Part shown: piece by piece, positions 1 through 8,576 of the stretch
How positions within the stretch are numbered: position 1 is the first letter of the stretch
Layout of the letters: every line of letters starts with the position of its first letter
Origin: Mycobacterium sp.
GTDB lineage: Bacteria; Actinomycetota; Actinomycetes; Mycobacteriales; Mycobacteriaceae
Length of the DNA stretch: 38,674 nt
NCBI GenBank assembly: GCA_003987775.1
Contig: RXJD01000082.1
Span: 1-38,674 of the forward strand
Direction of reading: 5' to 3'
Notes under the pieces: model-generated
Database searches by the model: none
What the model was told of the DNA's origin: nothing
Seen by the model: only the letters and a program-made list of their open reading frames with translations
Made by a program: the position numbers and the translations under genes

Positions 1-151
1 CAGCTTCACCCCAGAACCACGAAAAGCCACGAGGCAACACCACTCTCCAACGAATCAGGTGTTGCAGCGATCACTTGAGCCCAAGGGCGAATTCCGCACA
101 GCTGACGCACACCGGAGGCGGTCAGCGCACACCCGATGATCGGCGCGACAG
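1..151. other. Left-edge non-coding stretch downstream of the O-methyltransferase gene
   Basis: I see no convincing gene, RNA or repeat here. The only long frames crossing it are antisense shadows of the methyltransferase. The gene that follows Rv0187 in M. tuberculosis would lie off the left edge. Confidence 0.5.
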
Positions 152-808
152 CTAGCGCACCAGCGCCACCGCGAAGCCGTCCCACCCCTTGCCGCCGACC
201 GTCTGCAGGACGGCGGTGTCCAGGTGCGGGTGCTCGCCCATCAGCTGCAGCGTCCCGCGGGTCGCCGCGACCCTGACGTCGTCGGACTCGGTCAACACCT
301 TGCCGCCGCGAATCACGTTGTCCACCACCACGACCGTGCCGGGCCGTCCGAGCCTGATCGCCCAGTCCAGGTAGGCGGCGTTGTTCTCCTTGTCCGCGTC
401 GATGAACACCAGGTCGAATGGACCGCCCGTCACGGTCGGCAGCGAGTCCAGAGCGGCCCCGACCACCACCTCGACCCGGTCGCCCACGCCGGCCCGGTCC
501 AGGTTGGCCCGGGCCAGCTCGGCGCGCCGCGGGTCGAATTCCAGTGTCACCACCCGTCCCTGCGGGCCGGCGCCGCGCGCGAGCCAGATCGTGCTGTAGC
601 CGCCCAGCGTGCCGAGTTCGAGGATGCGCCGCGCCTGCATGGCCGAGGCCAGCAGGCACAGAAACTTGCCCTGCTGCGCCGACACCGCGATGCGCGGCAG
701 GCCGGCCGCGTCGCTGGCCTGCACCGCCGCTTCCAATGCCGGGTCCGGTCCGATCAGCGTGCTGTCCAGAAATGCGTCGACAGCTTGCGGGTTTGCTTCT
801 GCGGGCAT
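152..808 (-). CDS. SAM-dependent O-methyltransferase (Rv0187-like)
   Basis: This 218-residue protein fits the class I, cation-dependent O-methyltransferase family (caffeoyl-CoA OMT/MdmC type), which moves a methyl group from S-adenosylmethionine to a catechol-like hydroxyl. The SAM-binding motif I is LELGTLGGYST (about residues 64-74), and the metal-binding strand is FIDADKENN in the second half. The length is normal for the family and there is no signal peptide, so it should be cytoplasmic. I chose the ATG at 808 over the TTG at 814. No Shine-Dalgarno precedes it, but TAGCGT ends five bases before the ATG, which would suit a leaderless transcript. It is divergent from mymT, sharing a 127-nt intergenic region with it. 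Its physiological acceptor is unknown. Orthology to Rv0187 is by recalled sequence and synteny. Confidence 0.9.
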   Translation of the reverse strand: MPAEANPQAVDAFLDSTLIGPDPALEAAVQASDAAGLPRIAVSAQQGKFLCLLASAMQARRILELGTLGGYSTIWLARGAGPQGRVVTLEFDPRRAELARANLDRAGVGDRVEVVVGAALDSLPTVTGGPFDLVFIDADKENNAAYLDWAIRLGRPGTVVVVDNVIRGGKVLTESDDVRVAATRGTLQLMGEHPHLDTAVLQTVGGKGWDGFAVALVR

Positions 809-862
809 GACCAACGCTAACTCGTGGCCGGGCCGCCCCGCCTAAATACCTGCCCCGGATTG

Positions 863-891
863 TTTACCCGTACCCCCAAGGGGTATATGCT
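863..891 (+). promoter_or_regulatory. Putative mymT promoter
   Basis: TTTACC (863-868) and TATGCT (886-891) are separated by 17 bases, giving a plausible sigma-70-type promoter. The spacer contains the copper-type palindrome, so a bound repressor would block polymerase. Predicted from sequence only. Confidence 0.55.
871..885. promoter_or_regulatory. RicR/CsoR-like copper operator upstream of mymT
   Basis: The 15-bp inverted repeat TACCCCCAAGGGGTA has arms TACCCC and GGGGTA. This matches the general form of sites bound by CsoR-family copper repressors. In M. tuberculosis, mymT belongs to the RicR regulon, in which Cu(I) releases the repressor. The site lies in the promoter spacer, 50 bases before the mymT start, as expected for copper-induced derepression. 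RicR itself is not encoded in this window. Confidence 0.75.
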
Positions 892-935
892 GGAAGCCGG
901 ATCAACCGTCCACAGAAGATGAAGGTGATATCGAA

Positions 936-1082
936 ATGGCAACTCACGAAGCTGGAACCGAATTGACCTGTGGCCACGAGGGCTGTGGCTGCCGCGTGCG
1001 CGTCGAGGTCCCCTGCCACTGCTCCGGCGCCACCGAGCCCTACCGCTGCACCTGCGGCGAGGCCCTGGTCCCCGTCCAGTAA
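936..1082 (+). CDS. mymT: Mycobacterial copper metallothionein MymT
   Basis: This is a 48-residue cysteine-rich protein. Seven cysteines fall in the order C-x4-C-x-C, then PCHC, then CTC, with a histidine inside two of the clusters (CGHEGCGC and PCHC). The arrangement closely matches M. tuberculosis MymT (Rv0186A), which binds Cu(I) in the cytoplasm and protects against copper. The ATG at 936 follows an AAGG-type ribosome-binding site (about 921-925). The gene is divergent from the methyltransferase and convergent with bglS, whose stop lies 33 nt away; this is the metallothionein's place in H37Rv between Rv0186 and Rv0187. A CsoR/RicR-like palindrome sits upstream. It is short enough to be missed by ORF callers with a 60-residue cutoff. 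The assignment is strong because cysteine spacing, size and location agree. Confidence 0.93.
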   Translation: MATHEAGTELTCGHEGCGCRVRVEVPCHCSGATEPYRCTCGEALVPVQ

Positions 1083-1115
1083 ACCGCCGGCCGGTCGTGC
1101 GTCCGGACGCGCCGC

Positions 1116-3218
1116 TCAGCGCCCGAACGTACGGCCGGCCAGCTCCACCTGCGCCGACAGCGTGAGATCCACCGCCGACGCGCCGACCGCCACCGTGTGT
1201 TGACCGGGCGTGATGCGCCAGCTTCCGTCGGCATAGCGCGCCAGCAGACGCGGATCCGCCTCGATGGCCACCCGGCGAGACTGCCCGGGTTCGAGGTCGA
1301 CCCGCTCAAATCCCAACAGCCGCAACCGGGCTTCGCCCGGTGCAGCGGTCAGGTACACCTGTGGGACATCGGCCCCGCTGCGGTCACCGGTGTTGACGAC
1401 GGTGACCGCGACCCGCACGGTGTCGCCGCCGACCACCTCCAGATCGCGGTATTCAAAGTTGGTGTAGGACAACCCGTGTCCGAACGCGAACAGCGGGGCC
1501 TGCCCGGTGCGGGCGAACCATCGGTATCCGACGTCGGCGCCCTCCGAATAGTGGATGGTCGTCGGCGACCCGAGCTGCGGACGCGGCGTCTGACCGAGGT
1601 CCGCCGGGAAGCTGATCGGTAACCGGCCCGACGGGTTGACTTGTCCGGCAAGGATTTCCGCGATAGCCCGGCCGCCCTGCTGGCCCGGGTACCAGGCCGC
1701 GACGATCGCGCTCACCGACTCGCGCCAGGGCATCGCCACCGGGTTGCCGGTCTGCAGCACCACCACGGTATTCGGGTTGGCCGCGGCAACGGCGGAGATC
1801 AGTGCGTCCTGGCCCCACGGCAGCGACAGGTCGGCCACGTCGAATCCCTCGCCTTCGGCCCGGGTCGCGAACACGATCGCGACGTCGGCTGCCCGCGCCA
1901 CCGGCACCGCCTCGGCCGGGCTGATGCCGGGATCGAATTCGATGTGCGCCTGCGGCAACAGCTTCCGCAGTTCCTCGAGCGGACTCGAGGGCAGCAGGTA
2001 CAGATTGCGCATCCCCGCCTCGAGGCCCGTACCGCCGATCGGGATCACCCCGGCGTAGCCGCCCGGCGGTACGACGGTGCTCGAGCCGAAGCCGGCCGGC
2101 ACCCCGCGGTGGGCGTATCCGCCGATAACGGCGATGCGGCCCGCCGATAGCGGCAGCGCCCCGCCGTTCTGCAGCAACACGATTCCCTGCCGCGCAATAT
2201 CCAGGGCAATGTCGTTGTGCGCGTTGCTGTCCGGATCCGGCGCGGGACCCCACTGGTCGACCCCGACCGCGAACATCGATCGCAGGATCCGCCGGACCAT
2301 GTCCGACAACCGCTCTCCGGAGAGCCGCCCGTCGGCGTGGGCGGCGCGCAGCGGCGCGCCGAATGTCTCGGCCTGCCACAGCAGCGCGTCGATCTGGGCT
2401 CCGCACTCCTGGTCGAGACCGTGCAACGCGCATTCCCAGCTCGGTGTGCCACCCCAGTCCGACATCACCCAGCCGGGAAATCCCCACGCCCCTTTGAGCA
2501 CATCGTTGAGCAGCACGGCATTGGCAGCGGCATAGTCGCCGTTGACCTTGTTGTAGGCCGCCATCACCGCGCCGGGCCGGCCGCGCTCGATGGCGATCTC
2601 GAAGGCCAGCAGGTCGGATTCGCGGTGTGCGTCGGGATCGATGACCGCGTCCAGCCAGTGCCGGTTGGTCTCGTTGCAATTCAGCGAGAAGTGCTTGGTG
2701 GTGCAGATGACGCCGTGCTGCTGGATTCCGGTGATCTGCTCGGCGGCCATGGCTGCGCTCAGCCACGGGTCTTCGGAGAAGTATTCGAAGTTGCGACCGT
2801 TGCGCGGGTCGCGGGCCAGGTTCATCGCGCCCGCCAGCTGCACGTTGAACCCGCGGCTGCGTGCCTCGATGCCGATCAGGGAGCCCGCGGCCCGGGCCAG
2901 CTGCGGATCGAAACTGGCCGCCAGTGCCAACCCCGCCGGCAGCGCCGTTGCGGTATCGCCCGGCCGGAAACCGGGATTGGTCACGCCGAGTCCGGCGTCA
3001 CTCATTCGCAGCGCCGGAACACCCAGCCGCGCGATCCCCGGCACGTATGCCGCGCTCATCGGGACGTCCGGCGGGATCCGTTCGTCATGCAGCGGCCACA
3101 TGTCGCCGGCGCCCATCACTCCGACCAGCAGGGCGAAGCGCTCGTCGTCGGTCAGCGCGGCCTCGACCTCCCGCGCCCGCGCGTCCGGGTCGTCCGGGTC
3201 GTCCGTCGGGAAGCTCAT
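1116..3218 (-). CDS. bglS: Family GH3 beta-glucosidase
   Basis: This 700-residue glycoside hydrolase hydrolyses terminal beta-linked glucose or related sugars. The N-terminal GH3 barrel includes the KHF motif (about 175-177) and the nucleophile region VMSDWGG, with Asp254 as the likely nucleophile. The central alpha/beta sandwich follows, and the C-terminal third looks like the fibronectin III-like domain common in GH3 enzymes. No signal peptide is visible, so it is probably cytoplasmic. I chose the ATG at 3218 because it forms an ATGA overlap with the stop of the metallohydrolase gene; an upstream start at 3296 would add 26 residues lying over that gene. It is the last gene of a three-gene coupled set. 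Ortholog of Rv0186 by synteny and length (about 690 residues there). Substrate is unproven. Confidence 0.92.
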   Translation of the reverse strand: MSFPTDDPDDPDARAREVEAALTDDERFALLVGVMGAGDMWPLHDERIPPDVPMSAAYVPGIARLGVPALRMSDAGLGVTNPGFRPGDTATALPAGLALAASFDPQLARAAGSLIGIEARSRGFNVQLAGAMNLARDPRNGRNFEYFSEDPWLSAAMAAEQITGIQQHGVICTTKHFSLNCNETNRHWLDAVIDPDAHRESDLLAFEIAIERGRPGAVMAAYNKVNGDYAAANAVLLNDVLKGAWGFPGWVMSDWGGTPSWECALHGLDQECGAQIDALLWQAETFGAPLRAAHADGRLSGERLSDMVRRILRSMFAVGVDQWGPAPDPDSNAHNDIALDIARQGIVLLQNGGALPLSAGRIAVIGGYAHRGVPAGFGSSTVVPPGGYAGVIPIGGTGLEAGMRNLYLLPSSPLEELRKLLPQAHIEFDPGISPAEAVPVARAADVAIVFATRAEGEGFDVADLSLPWGQDALISAVAAANPNTVVVLQTGNPVAMPWRESVSAIVAAWYPGQQGGRAIAEILAGQVNPSGRLPISFPADLGQTPRPQLGSPTTIHYSEGADVGYRWFARTGQAPLFAFGHGLSYTNFEYRDLEVVGGDTVRVAVTVVNTGDRSGADVPQVYLTAAPGEARLRLLGFERVDLEPGQSRRVAIEADPRLLARYADGSWRITPGQHTVAVGASAVDLTLSAQVELAGRTFGR

Positions 3219-3709
3219 CGCACACCCTCTTTCGCGTACACGACACGCAGCACGTGGCCGAGTTCGGGACCCATCACCAGCTCCGTCAGCGTGCACATCG
3301 TCGACACGAAGTCAGGCCCGTGGGGCGGTGGCACCCGGCACAGATGATGCGCCACCTCATGCAGTATGACGAGTTCACGCATCGCCCAGTCCGCGGTGTC
3401 GCGGTCGGGAACCGCGATAGTGCCTGCCCCGTCCCGGTTCTCGTAGTGCGCGGACGTGGCACCGCGGCGCGCCCGCACGCGCAGGCCGGGCGCGTCCGGC
3501 CACTCCCGGCGCACCGCCGGCAGGGCCAGCACGTCGTCGACGTAGCGCTGCACGGACGACATCGACGCGAAGCGTCCCTCCGGCGGCAGCGTCAGCTGGG
3601 TGCCGAAGAAATCCACACTGCGCGATCCGTGCTCGGCGGCACGGTCGAACATGACCCGCACGAATTCCTCAGCCGCGTAGACCTTGGCGCGCTGGGAATC
3701 GCGGCTCAA
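3215..3709 (-). CDS. Putative HExxH metallohydrolase (TIGR04338-like, Rv0185-like)
   Basis: This 164-residue protein has a zincin-type motif HEVAHHL (His117, Glu118, His121), followed by His130-Gly as a likely third metal ligand, so metal-dependent hydrolase activity is plausible. It fits an actinobacterial family annotated as putative metallohydrolase with no known substrate. There is no signal peptide or membrane segment. The start is TTG at 3709, chosen because it forms a TTGA overlap with the stop of the DUF2786 gene. Its own stop overlaps the bglS ATG as ATGA, so the three genes are probably translated from one message. Pairing with the DUF2786 gene is seen in M. tuberculosis too (Rv0184-Rv0185). 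Function unknown. Confidence 0.85.
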   Translation of the reverse strand: MSRDSQRAKVYAAEEFVRVMFDRAAEHGSRSVDFFGTQLTLPPEGRFASMSSVQRYVDDVLALPAVRREWPDAPGLRVRARRGATSAHYENRDGAGTIAVPDRDTADWAMRELVILHEVAHHLCRVPPPHGPDFVSTMCTLTELVMGPELGHVLRVVYAKEGVR

Positions 3710-4455
3710 TGGCCCAGCGCGGTGCGCGCCCCGGGCAACTCGGGGCTGCTGCCCAGGCGCGCCCGCCGGCCGGCCCGGTCACCGGCCCGCCGCGCCGCCG
3801 AGGAATACCCCGCGGTGGCCCGGCTGGCCTGCCAGGTGCCGCGGGCCCGCGACGTCTCGCGGTAGTGGTCACGCAGCTCGACTTCCTTGTCCCGCAACGC
3901 GATGGCGGTGCCGGGTGCACGCCGGCGGTCGTTGGCCACTTCCTGCCTGGCCTGCTCGCGCGCCTCCGCCAGTCGCTGTCCGACGCGGGCGCCGAACGCC
4001 AGCTGGAAATTGAGCCGGGCGGTGATGGTCGGCGTCGGCCGGTGGTCGCCCGTGGCCAGGTAGGCATCGGAGGCCCGGACCATCTGCACCACCAGGCTCG
4101 CGTAGAGGGCGTGCGTCGCGTCGATGTCTTCGGCGAACCCGTAGGCGTACACGAAGGTCGAATTCGACGCGATGTCGCAGCGCACGTCGTTGGCCGCCGC
4201 GATCAGCACGAACAACTGCACATAGGTGCGGAGCCCGCGGGTACCCGCGGCGCCGATCGTGATCGTGCGCTGCGTCGGGGCCTGCGCCGCCGAACGGTTG
4301 GCGGAGTGAGACCGTGCCACCGCAAGATCGATGGAGGAGGCCGTCGCCAGGCGCTGCGCGGCGGTCATGAACGCCTCGGCCTCGTGCGGGTTATCGGTGC
4401 CTTCAGCCTGACGCAGCAGTGCCGCAATACGGGACAGCATCTTGTCGTCGGTCAT
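3706..4455 (-). CDS. DUF2786 domain protein (Rv0184-like)
   Basis: This 249-residue protein has an N-terminal DUF2786-type helical segment (about 1-40, MLSRIAALLRQAEGTDNPHEAEAF region), a middle domain of unknown function and an Arg/Ala-rich C-terminal helix (about 175-240). No catalytic motif can be named. The ATG at 4455 is the only good start. It is the first gene of the three-gene coupled unit DUF2786, metallohydrolase, bglS, with a 4-nt overlap to the next gene. The 43-nt gap upstream separates it from the lipase gene, which reads in the same direction, so the lipase promoter could also feed it. Molecular function unknown. Confidence 0.85.
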   Translation of the reverse strand: MTDDKMLSRIAALLRQAEGTDNPHEAEAFMTAAQRLATASSIDLAVARSHSANRSAAQAPTQRTITIGAAGTRGLRTYVQLFVLIAAANDVRCDIASNSTFVYAYGFAEDIDATHALYASLVVQMVRASDAYLATGDHRPTPTITARLNFQLAFGARVGQRLAEAREQARQEVANDRRRAPGTAIALRDKEVELRDHYRETSRARGTWQASRATAGYSSAARRAGDRAGRRARLGSSPELPGARTALGH

Positions 4456-4498
4456 GCGGCCAAACTAGCGCAGCGGCAGGACAACCCCGCTCGACGAT

Positions 4499-5403
<905 letters not shown>

Positions 5404-5410
5404 CGGACGG

Positions 5411-6394
5411 GTGAGTGTGCTCACCGAAAATTCCGCCTCCCACCCCGGCGGAGACTTCTCCGCCCACGCCGAACCGTACCGCCGCGAACTGCTCGCCCAC
5501 TGTTACCGGATGACCGGGTCGTTGCACGACGCCGAGGACCTGGTCCAGGAGACGCTGCTGCGGGCCTGGAAGTCCTTCGACCGGTTCGAAGGCAAGTCCT
5601 CGGTCCGCACCTGGTTGCACCGGATCGCCACGAACACCTGCCTCACCGCGCTGGAAGGACGTGGGCGCCGCCCGCTGCCGACCGGCCTGGGCAACGCCCG
5701 CTCGGACCCGACGGCCGATCTGATCGAGCGCGCCGAAGTGCCCTGGCTGGAGCCGCTGCCCGATGCCCAGGACCCGAAGGATCCAGCGGTGATCGCCGAG
5801 TCGCGGGAATCGGTGCGGCTGGCGTTCATCGCCGCGCTTCAGCACCTGTCGCCCCGGCAACGGGCCGTGCTGTTGCTGCGCGACGTGCTGCAGTGGAAGG
5901 CCGCCGAGGTCGCCGAGGCGATCGGCACCACCACCGTCGCGGTCAACAGCCTGCTGCAGCGTGCCCGAACCCAGCTGGACGCGGTTGCGCCCAGCGCCGA
6001 CGACCCGCTGGCGGCTCCCGATTCGTCCGAGACGCAGGACCTGCTGGCCCGCTATATCGACGCGTTCGAGACCTACGACATCGACCGATTGGTGGATCTG
6101 TTCACCGCAGAAGCGATTTGGGAGATGCCGCCCTACACCGGCTGGTACCAGGGGGCGGCGGACATCATCACGCTCATCCACACGCAGTGCCCGGCAGAAC
6201 ATCCGGGCGATATGCGCATGATCCCGATCACGGCCAATGGACAGCCGGGCGCGGCCATGTACATGCGTGCCGGCGATCGGCACGTGCCGTTCCAGCTGCA
6301 CGTCCTGGACGTCAGGCCGGGCGGTGTCTCACACGTGGTCGCATTCCTCGACGGATCGCTGTTCGCCAGATTCGGCCTGCCGGACGCGCTGTGA
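5411..6394 (+). CDS. sigG: ECF sigma factor SigG with a C-terminal SnoaL-like domain
   Basis: This 327-residue alternative sigma factor directs RNA polymerase to a damage- or stress-related regulon. Region 2 covers about residues 17-85 (HCYRMTGSLHDAEDLVQE and FDRFEGKSSVRTWL), and region 4 covers about 138-190 (LSPRQRAVLLLRDVL and a helix-turn-helix around GTTTVAVNSLLQRAR). Residues about 205-320 form a SnoaL-like domain (YIDAFETYDIDRLVDLF), which in related ECF groups tunes activity in place of a classical anti-sigma factor. The frame is open far upstream, but that part is antisense to the lipase. I chose GTG at 5411, where a transcript from the promoter just upstream would begin, implying leaderless translation; GTG at 5417 is an alternative. 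The stop overlaps the next gene as GTGA. Ortholog of Rv0182c. Confidence 0.92.
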   Translation: MSVLTENSASHPGGDFSAHAEPYRRELLAHCYRMTGSLHDAEDLVQETLLRAWKSFDRFEGKSSVRTWLHRIATNTCLTALEGRGRRPLPTGLGNARSDPTADLIERAEVPWLEPLPDAQDPKDPAVIAESRESVRLAFIAALQHLSPRQRAVLLLRDVLQWKAAEVAEAIGTTTVAVNSLLQRARTQLDAVAPSADDPLAAPDSSETQDLLARYIDAFETYDIDRLVDLFTAEAIWEMPPYTGWYQGAADIITLIHTQCPAEHPGDMRMIPITANGQPGAAMYMRAGDRHVPFQLHVLDVRPGGVSHVVAFLDGSLFARFGLPDAL

Positions 6395-7791
6395 ACGCCC
6401 TGCCCGCCGTCACGCCAGTGCCGGGCCGGCCCTCGATCCTGTTGGGCGCGTTCGACATCGGCAGCGTGGGCTATCGCGCACAGGAGTTCTTCATCTCGGG
6501 CAGCGCCTCGTCCTACGACCCGGAGCAGCCATTGGGGCCGGACGGCAGCTGGCGCGTAACCGCCTCGGGCACAGCCGATTACACCACCCGCGTGGTGGTC
6601 CTCACCCCCAGCGACGCGGCGGAGTTCAACGGCACCGTGCTGGTCGAGTGGCTCAATGTCAGTGGCGGTATCGACGCGCCGGCGGTATGGATGATGGCCC
6701 ACCGGGAGGTGATCCGCGCCGGCTACGCCTACGTCATGGTTTCGGCCCAGAAGGTGGGCGTGGACGGTGGCGTGAGCATGCTCGGAGTCGACATGTCGCT
6801 GAAGAGCCAGCGACCCAAACGGTATGCCGTCCTGAGCCATCCCGGTGATGTGTTCGCTTACGACATGTTCTCCCACGTCGGGGGCCTGGTCCGCGACACC
6901 GGTAGCATCCTGGGCGACCTGACCGCCGAACACGTTGTCGCCGTGGGTGAGTCGCAGTCGGCGATGTTCCTCACCAGCTACATCAACGCCGTCGACCCGA
7001 TCGCTCAGCGCTACGACGGGTTCCTGGTGCACTCCCGGTTCGGGCCTGCGGCGCCCCTGGACGACGGTTCCATCTTCGACGAACTGCAGTCCGACAGGTC
7101 GCAAGCGGTGAAGTTCCGTCCGGACCTGCGTGTGCCGGTGATGACGATCATCACCGAAACCGACCTCTACGGTGCGGGGCGCCAGGGTTATTACGCGGCC
7201 CGCCAGCCCGACAGCGACTCGCTGCGGGTATGGGAGATCGCCGGCGCCGCGCATGCCGACAACTACACGATTCAGGTAGCGCCCATCGACTCGGGTTCCG
7301 CGCCAATCGAGGACCTGGTGGCGGCCTACGCACCCACCGACACCCTGATGGGTCAGCAACTCGACCACTACATCAACTTCGGCCCGCAGCACCACTATGT
7401 GGTGCAGGCATCGCTGGCGGCGCTGACCGCCTGGGTCAGCACCGGGGCGGCACCGCCCAGCGGCCCGCCACTGGACGTCCGCGCCGGCGCCCGCCCAGAG
7501 CCGGCGCTGGACGCCCACGGCATTGCCACCGGCGGGATACGCACCCCGTGGGTCGACGTCCCGCTCGCCCGCACATCCGGCGTCGGCGCCGGGACAAGCG
7601 CCATGTCGTCGATTTTCGGTTCCGGCGAGCCGTTCGACGACGAGACGGTGCGGCGCCTCTACCCCGGCGGCGCCGACGAATACCTGGGCAAGTTCAGCGC
7701 GGCGCTCGACGCAGCCATCGAGTCCGGATTCATCCTGGCTGCCGATCGCGACGAAATCCTGCAGCTCGCCGGCGCCACTTTCCCGGGGTGA
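6391..7791 (+). CDS. Alpha/beta hydrolase domain protein (Abhydrolase_10-like)
   Basis: This 466-residue protein resembles the large alpha/beta-hydrolase domain proteins found in environmental actinobacteria. The nucleophile elbow is GESQS (Ser188). A plausible acid is the Asp in TETDLYG, and the base is probably the His in GAAHADNY. No signal peptide is apparent. The start is GTG at 6391, fixed by the GTGA overlap with the sigG stop, so it should be translated with sigG and induced with it. I do not recall this gene between Rv0182c and Rv0181c in H37Rv, where sigG is followed directly by the pirin gene. It is therefore an insertion here or a loss in M. tuberculosis. Substrate unknown; an esterase or lactonase role is only a family guess. 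Confidence 0.85.
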   Translation: MNALPAVTPVPGRPSILLGAFDIGSVGYRAQEFFISGSASSYDPEQPLGPDGSWRVTASGTADYTTRVVVLTPSDAAEFNGTVLVEWLNVSGGIDAPAVWMMAHREVIRAGYAYVMVSAQKVGVDGGVSMLGVDMSLKSQRPKRYAVLSHPGDVFAYDMFSHVGGLVRDTGSILGDLTAEHVVAVGESQSAMFLTSYINAVDPIAQRYDGFLVHSRFGPAAPLDDGSIFDELQSDRSQAVKFRPDLRVPVMTIITETDLYGAGRQGYYAARQPDSDSLRVWEIAGAAHADNYTIQVAPIDSGSAPIEDLVAAYAPTDTLMGQQLDHYINFGPQHHYVVQASLAALTAWVSTGAAPPSGPPLDVRAGARPEPALDAHGIATGGIRTPWVDVPLARTSGVGAGTSAMSSIFGSGEPFDDETVRRLYPGGADEYLGKFSAALDAAIESGFILAADRDEILQLAGATFPG

Positions 7792-7812
7792 AACAGCGTT
7801 ACTGTGGGAGCC

Positions 7813-8538
7813 ATGCCTGCCACCGTGGATATCCGGCGAGCAGCCGATCGCGGCCGCACCACCACGCCATGGCTCGAGTCGCGGCACTCCTTCTCCTTCG
7901 GCGACCACTACGAGCCCGAGAACACACATTTCGGGCTGTTGCTGGTGAACAATGACGACATCGTCGCGCCTGGAACGGGTTTCGACACCCACCCGCACCG
8001 GGACATGGAGATCGTCACCTGGGTGCTGGAAGGCGAACTGGCACATCAGGATTCCACAGGCAATCGCGGTGTGATCTATCCCGGCCTGGCCCAGCGAATG
8101 TCAGCCGGCAGCGGCATCCTGCATTCGGAGAAGAACGGTTCACCAACCCGGCCAGTACATTTCGTGCAGATGTGGGTGATTCCGGACGAGACGGCCATCA
8201 CACCGAGCTATCAACAGGACGAGATCGGCAATCAGCTGGACAACGTCGGCTTCGTCACTGTCGCATCGGGAATACCGGGACGTGACGCCGCTCTGAAGCT
8301 GCACAACCGCGCCGCCGCGCTGCATGTCGCGCGCCTGAATTCCGGCGACTCGATCCCTCTCCCTTCCGCGCCTTACCTGCACGTATTCACCGCGCGCGGT
8401 CGCCTCGCCATCGAGGACGACGGTGAGCTCGCCGGCGGAGACGCGGCCCGGTTCACCGACCCGGACGGCCGGCGGCTCACCGCGCAGCAGCCTTCCGAAG
8501 TGCTGGTCTGGGAGATGCACGCGGCACTCGGCGGCTGA
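7813..8538 (+). CDS. Pirin family bicupin protein (Rv0181c-like)
   Basis: This 241-residue protein has the pirin fold, a cupin metalloprotein that in different organisms acts as a redox-sensing regulator or a quercetin dioxygenase. Likely metal ligands are His60 and His62 (THPHRDMEI) and His104 and Glu106 (ILHSEKN), in the same arrangement as human pirin. The ATG at 7813 matches my recollection of the Rv0181c start; GTG at 7804 would add three residues. It follows the hydrolase gene by 21 nt on the same strand and probably belongs to the sigG transcript. The family is clear; whether it is an enzyme or a regulator here is not. Confidence 0.9.
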   Translation: MPATVDIRRAADRGRTTTPWLESRHSFSFGDHYEPENTHFGLLLVNNDDIVAPGTGFDTHPHRDMEIVTWVLEGELAHQDSTGNRGVIYPGLAQRMSAGSGILHSEKNGSPTRPVHFVQMWVIPDETAITPSYQQDEIGNQLDNVGFVTVASGIPGRDAALKLHNRAAALHVARLNSGDSIPLPSAPYLHVFTARGRLAIEDDGELAGGDAARFTDPDGRRLTAQQPSEVLVWEMHAALGG

Positions 8539-8576
8539 TCGACACATTAGAGTGGGCTCGACACACAGGAGCCGCC

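Noticed and set aside
1083-1115. GCGTCCGGACGC palindrome between mymT and bglS as a terminator
   Set aside because: It is a perfect 12-bp palindrome with no loop (1099-1110) and no T-run; ordinary for GC-rich DNA.
1453-2766. 437-residue minus-strand frame inside bglS
   Set aside because: It is an alternative reading frame of the GH3 gene with Arg/Gly-rich composition and no domains.
6133-8046. 637-residue minus-strand frame opposite the alpha/beta hydrolase and pirin genes
   Set aside because: Its protein is Arg/His/Gly/Val-rich shadow sequence with no motifs, opposite well-supported genes.
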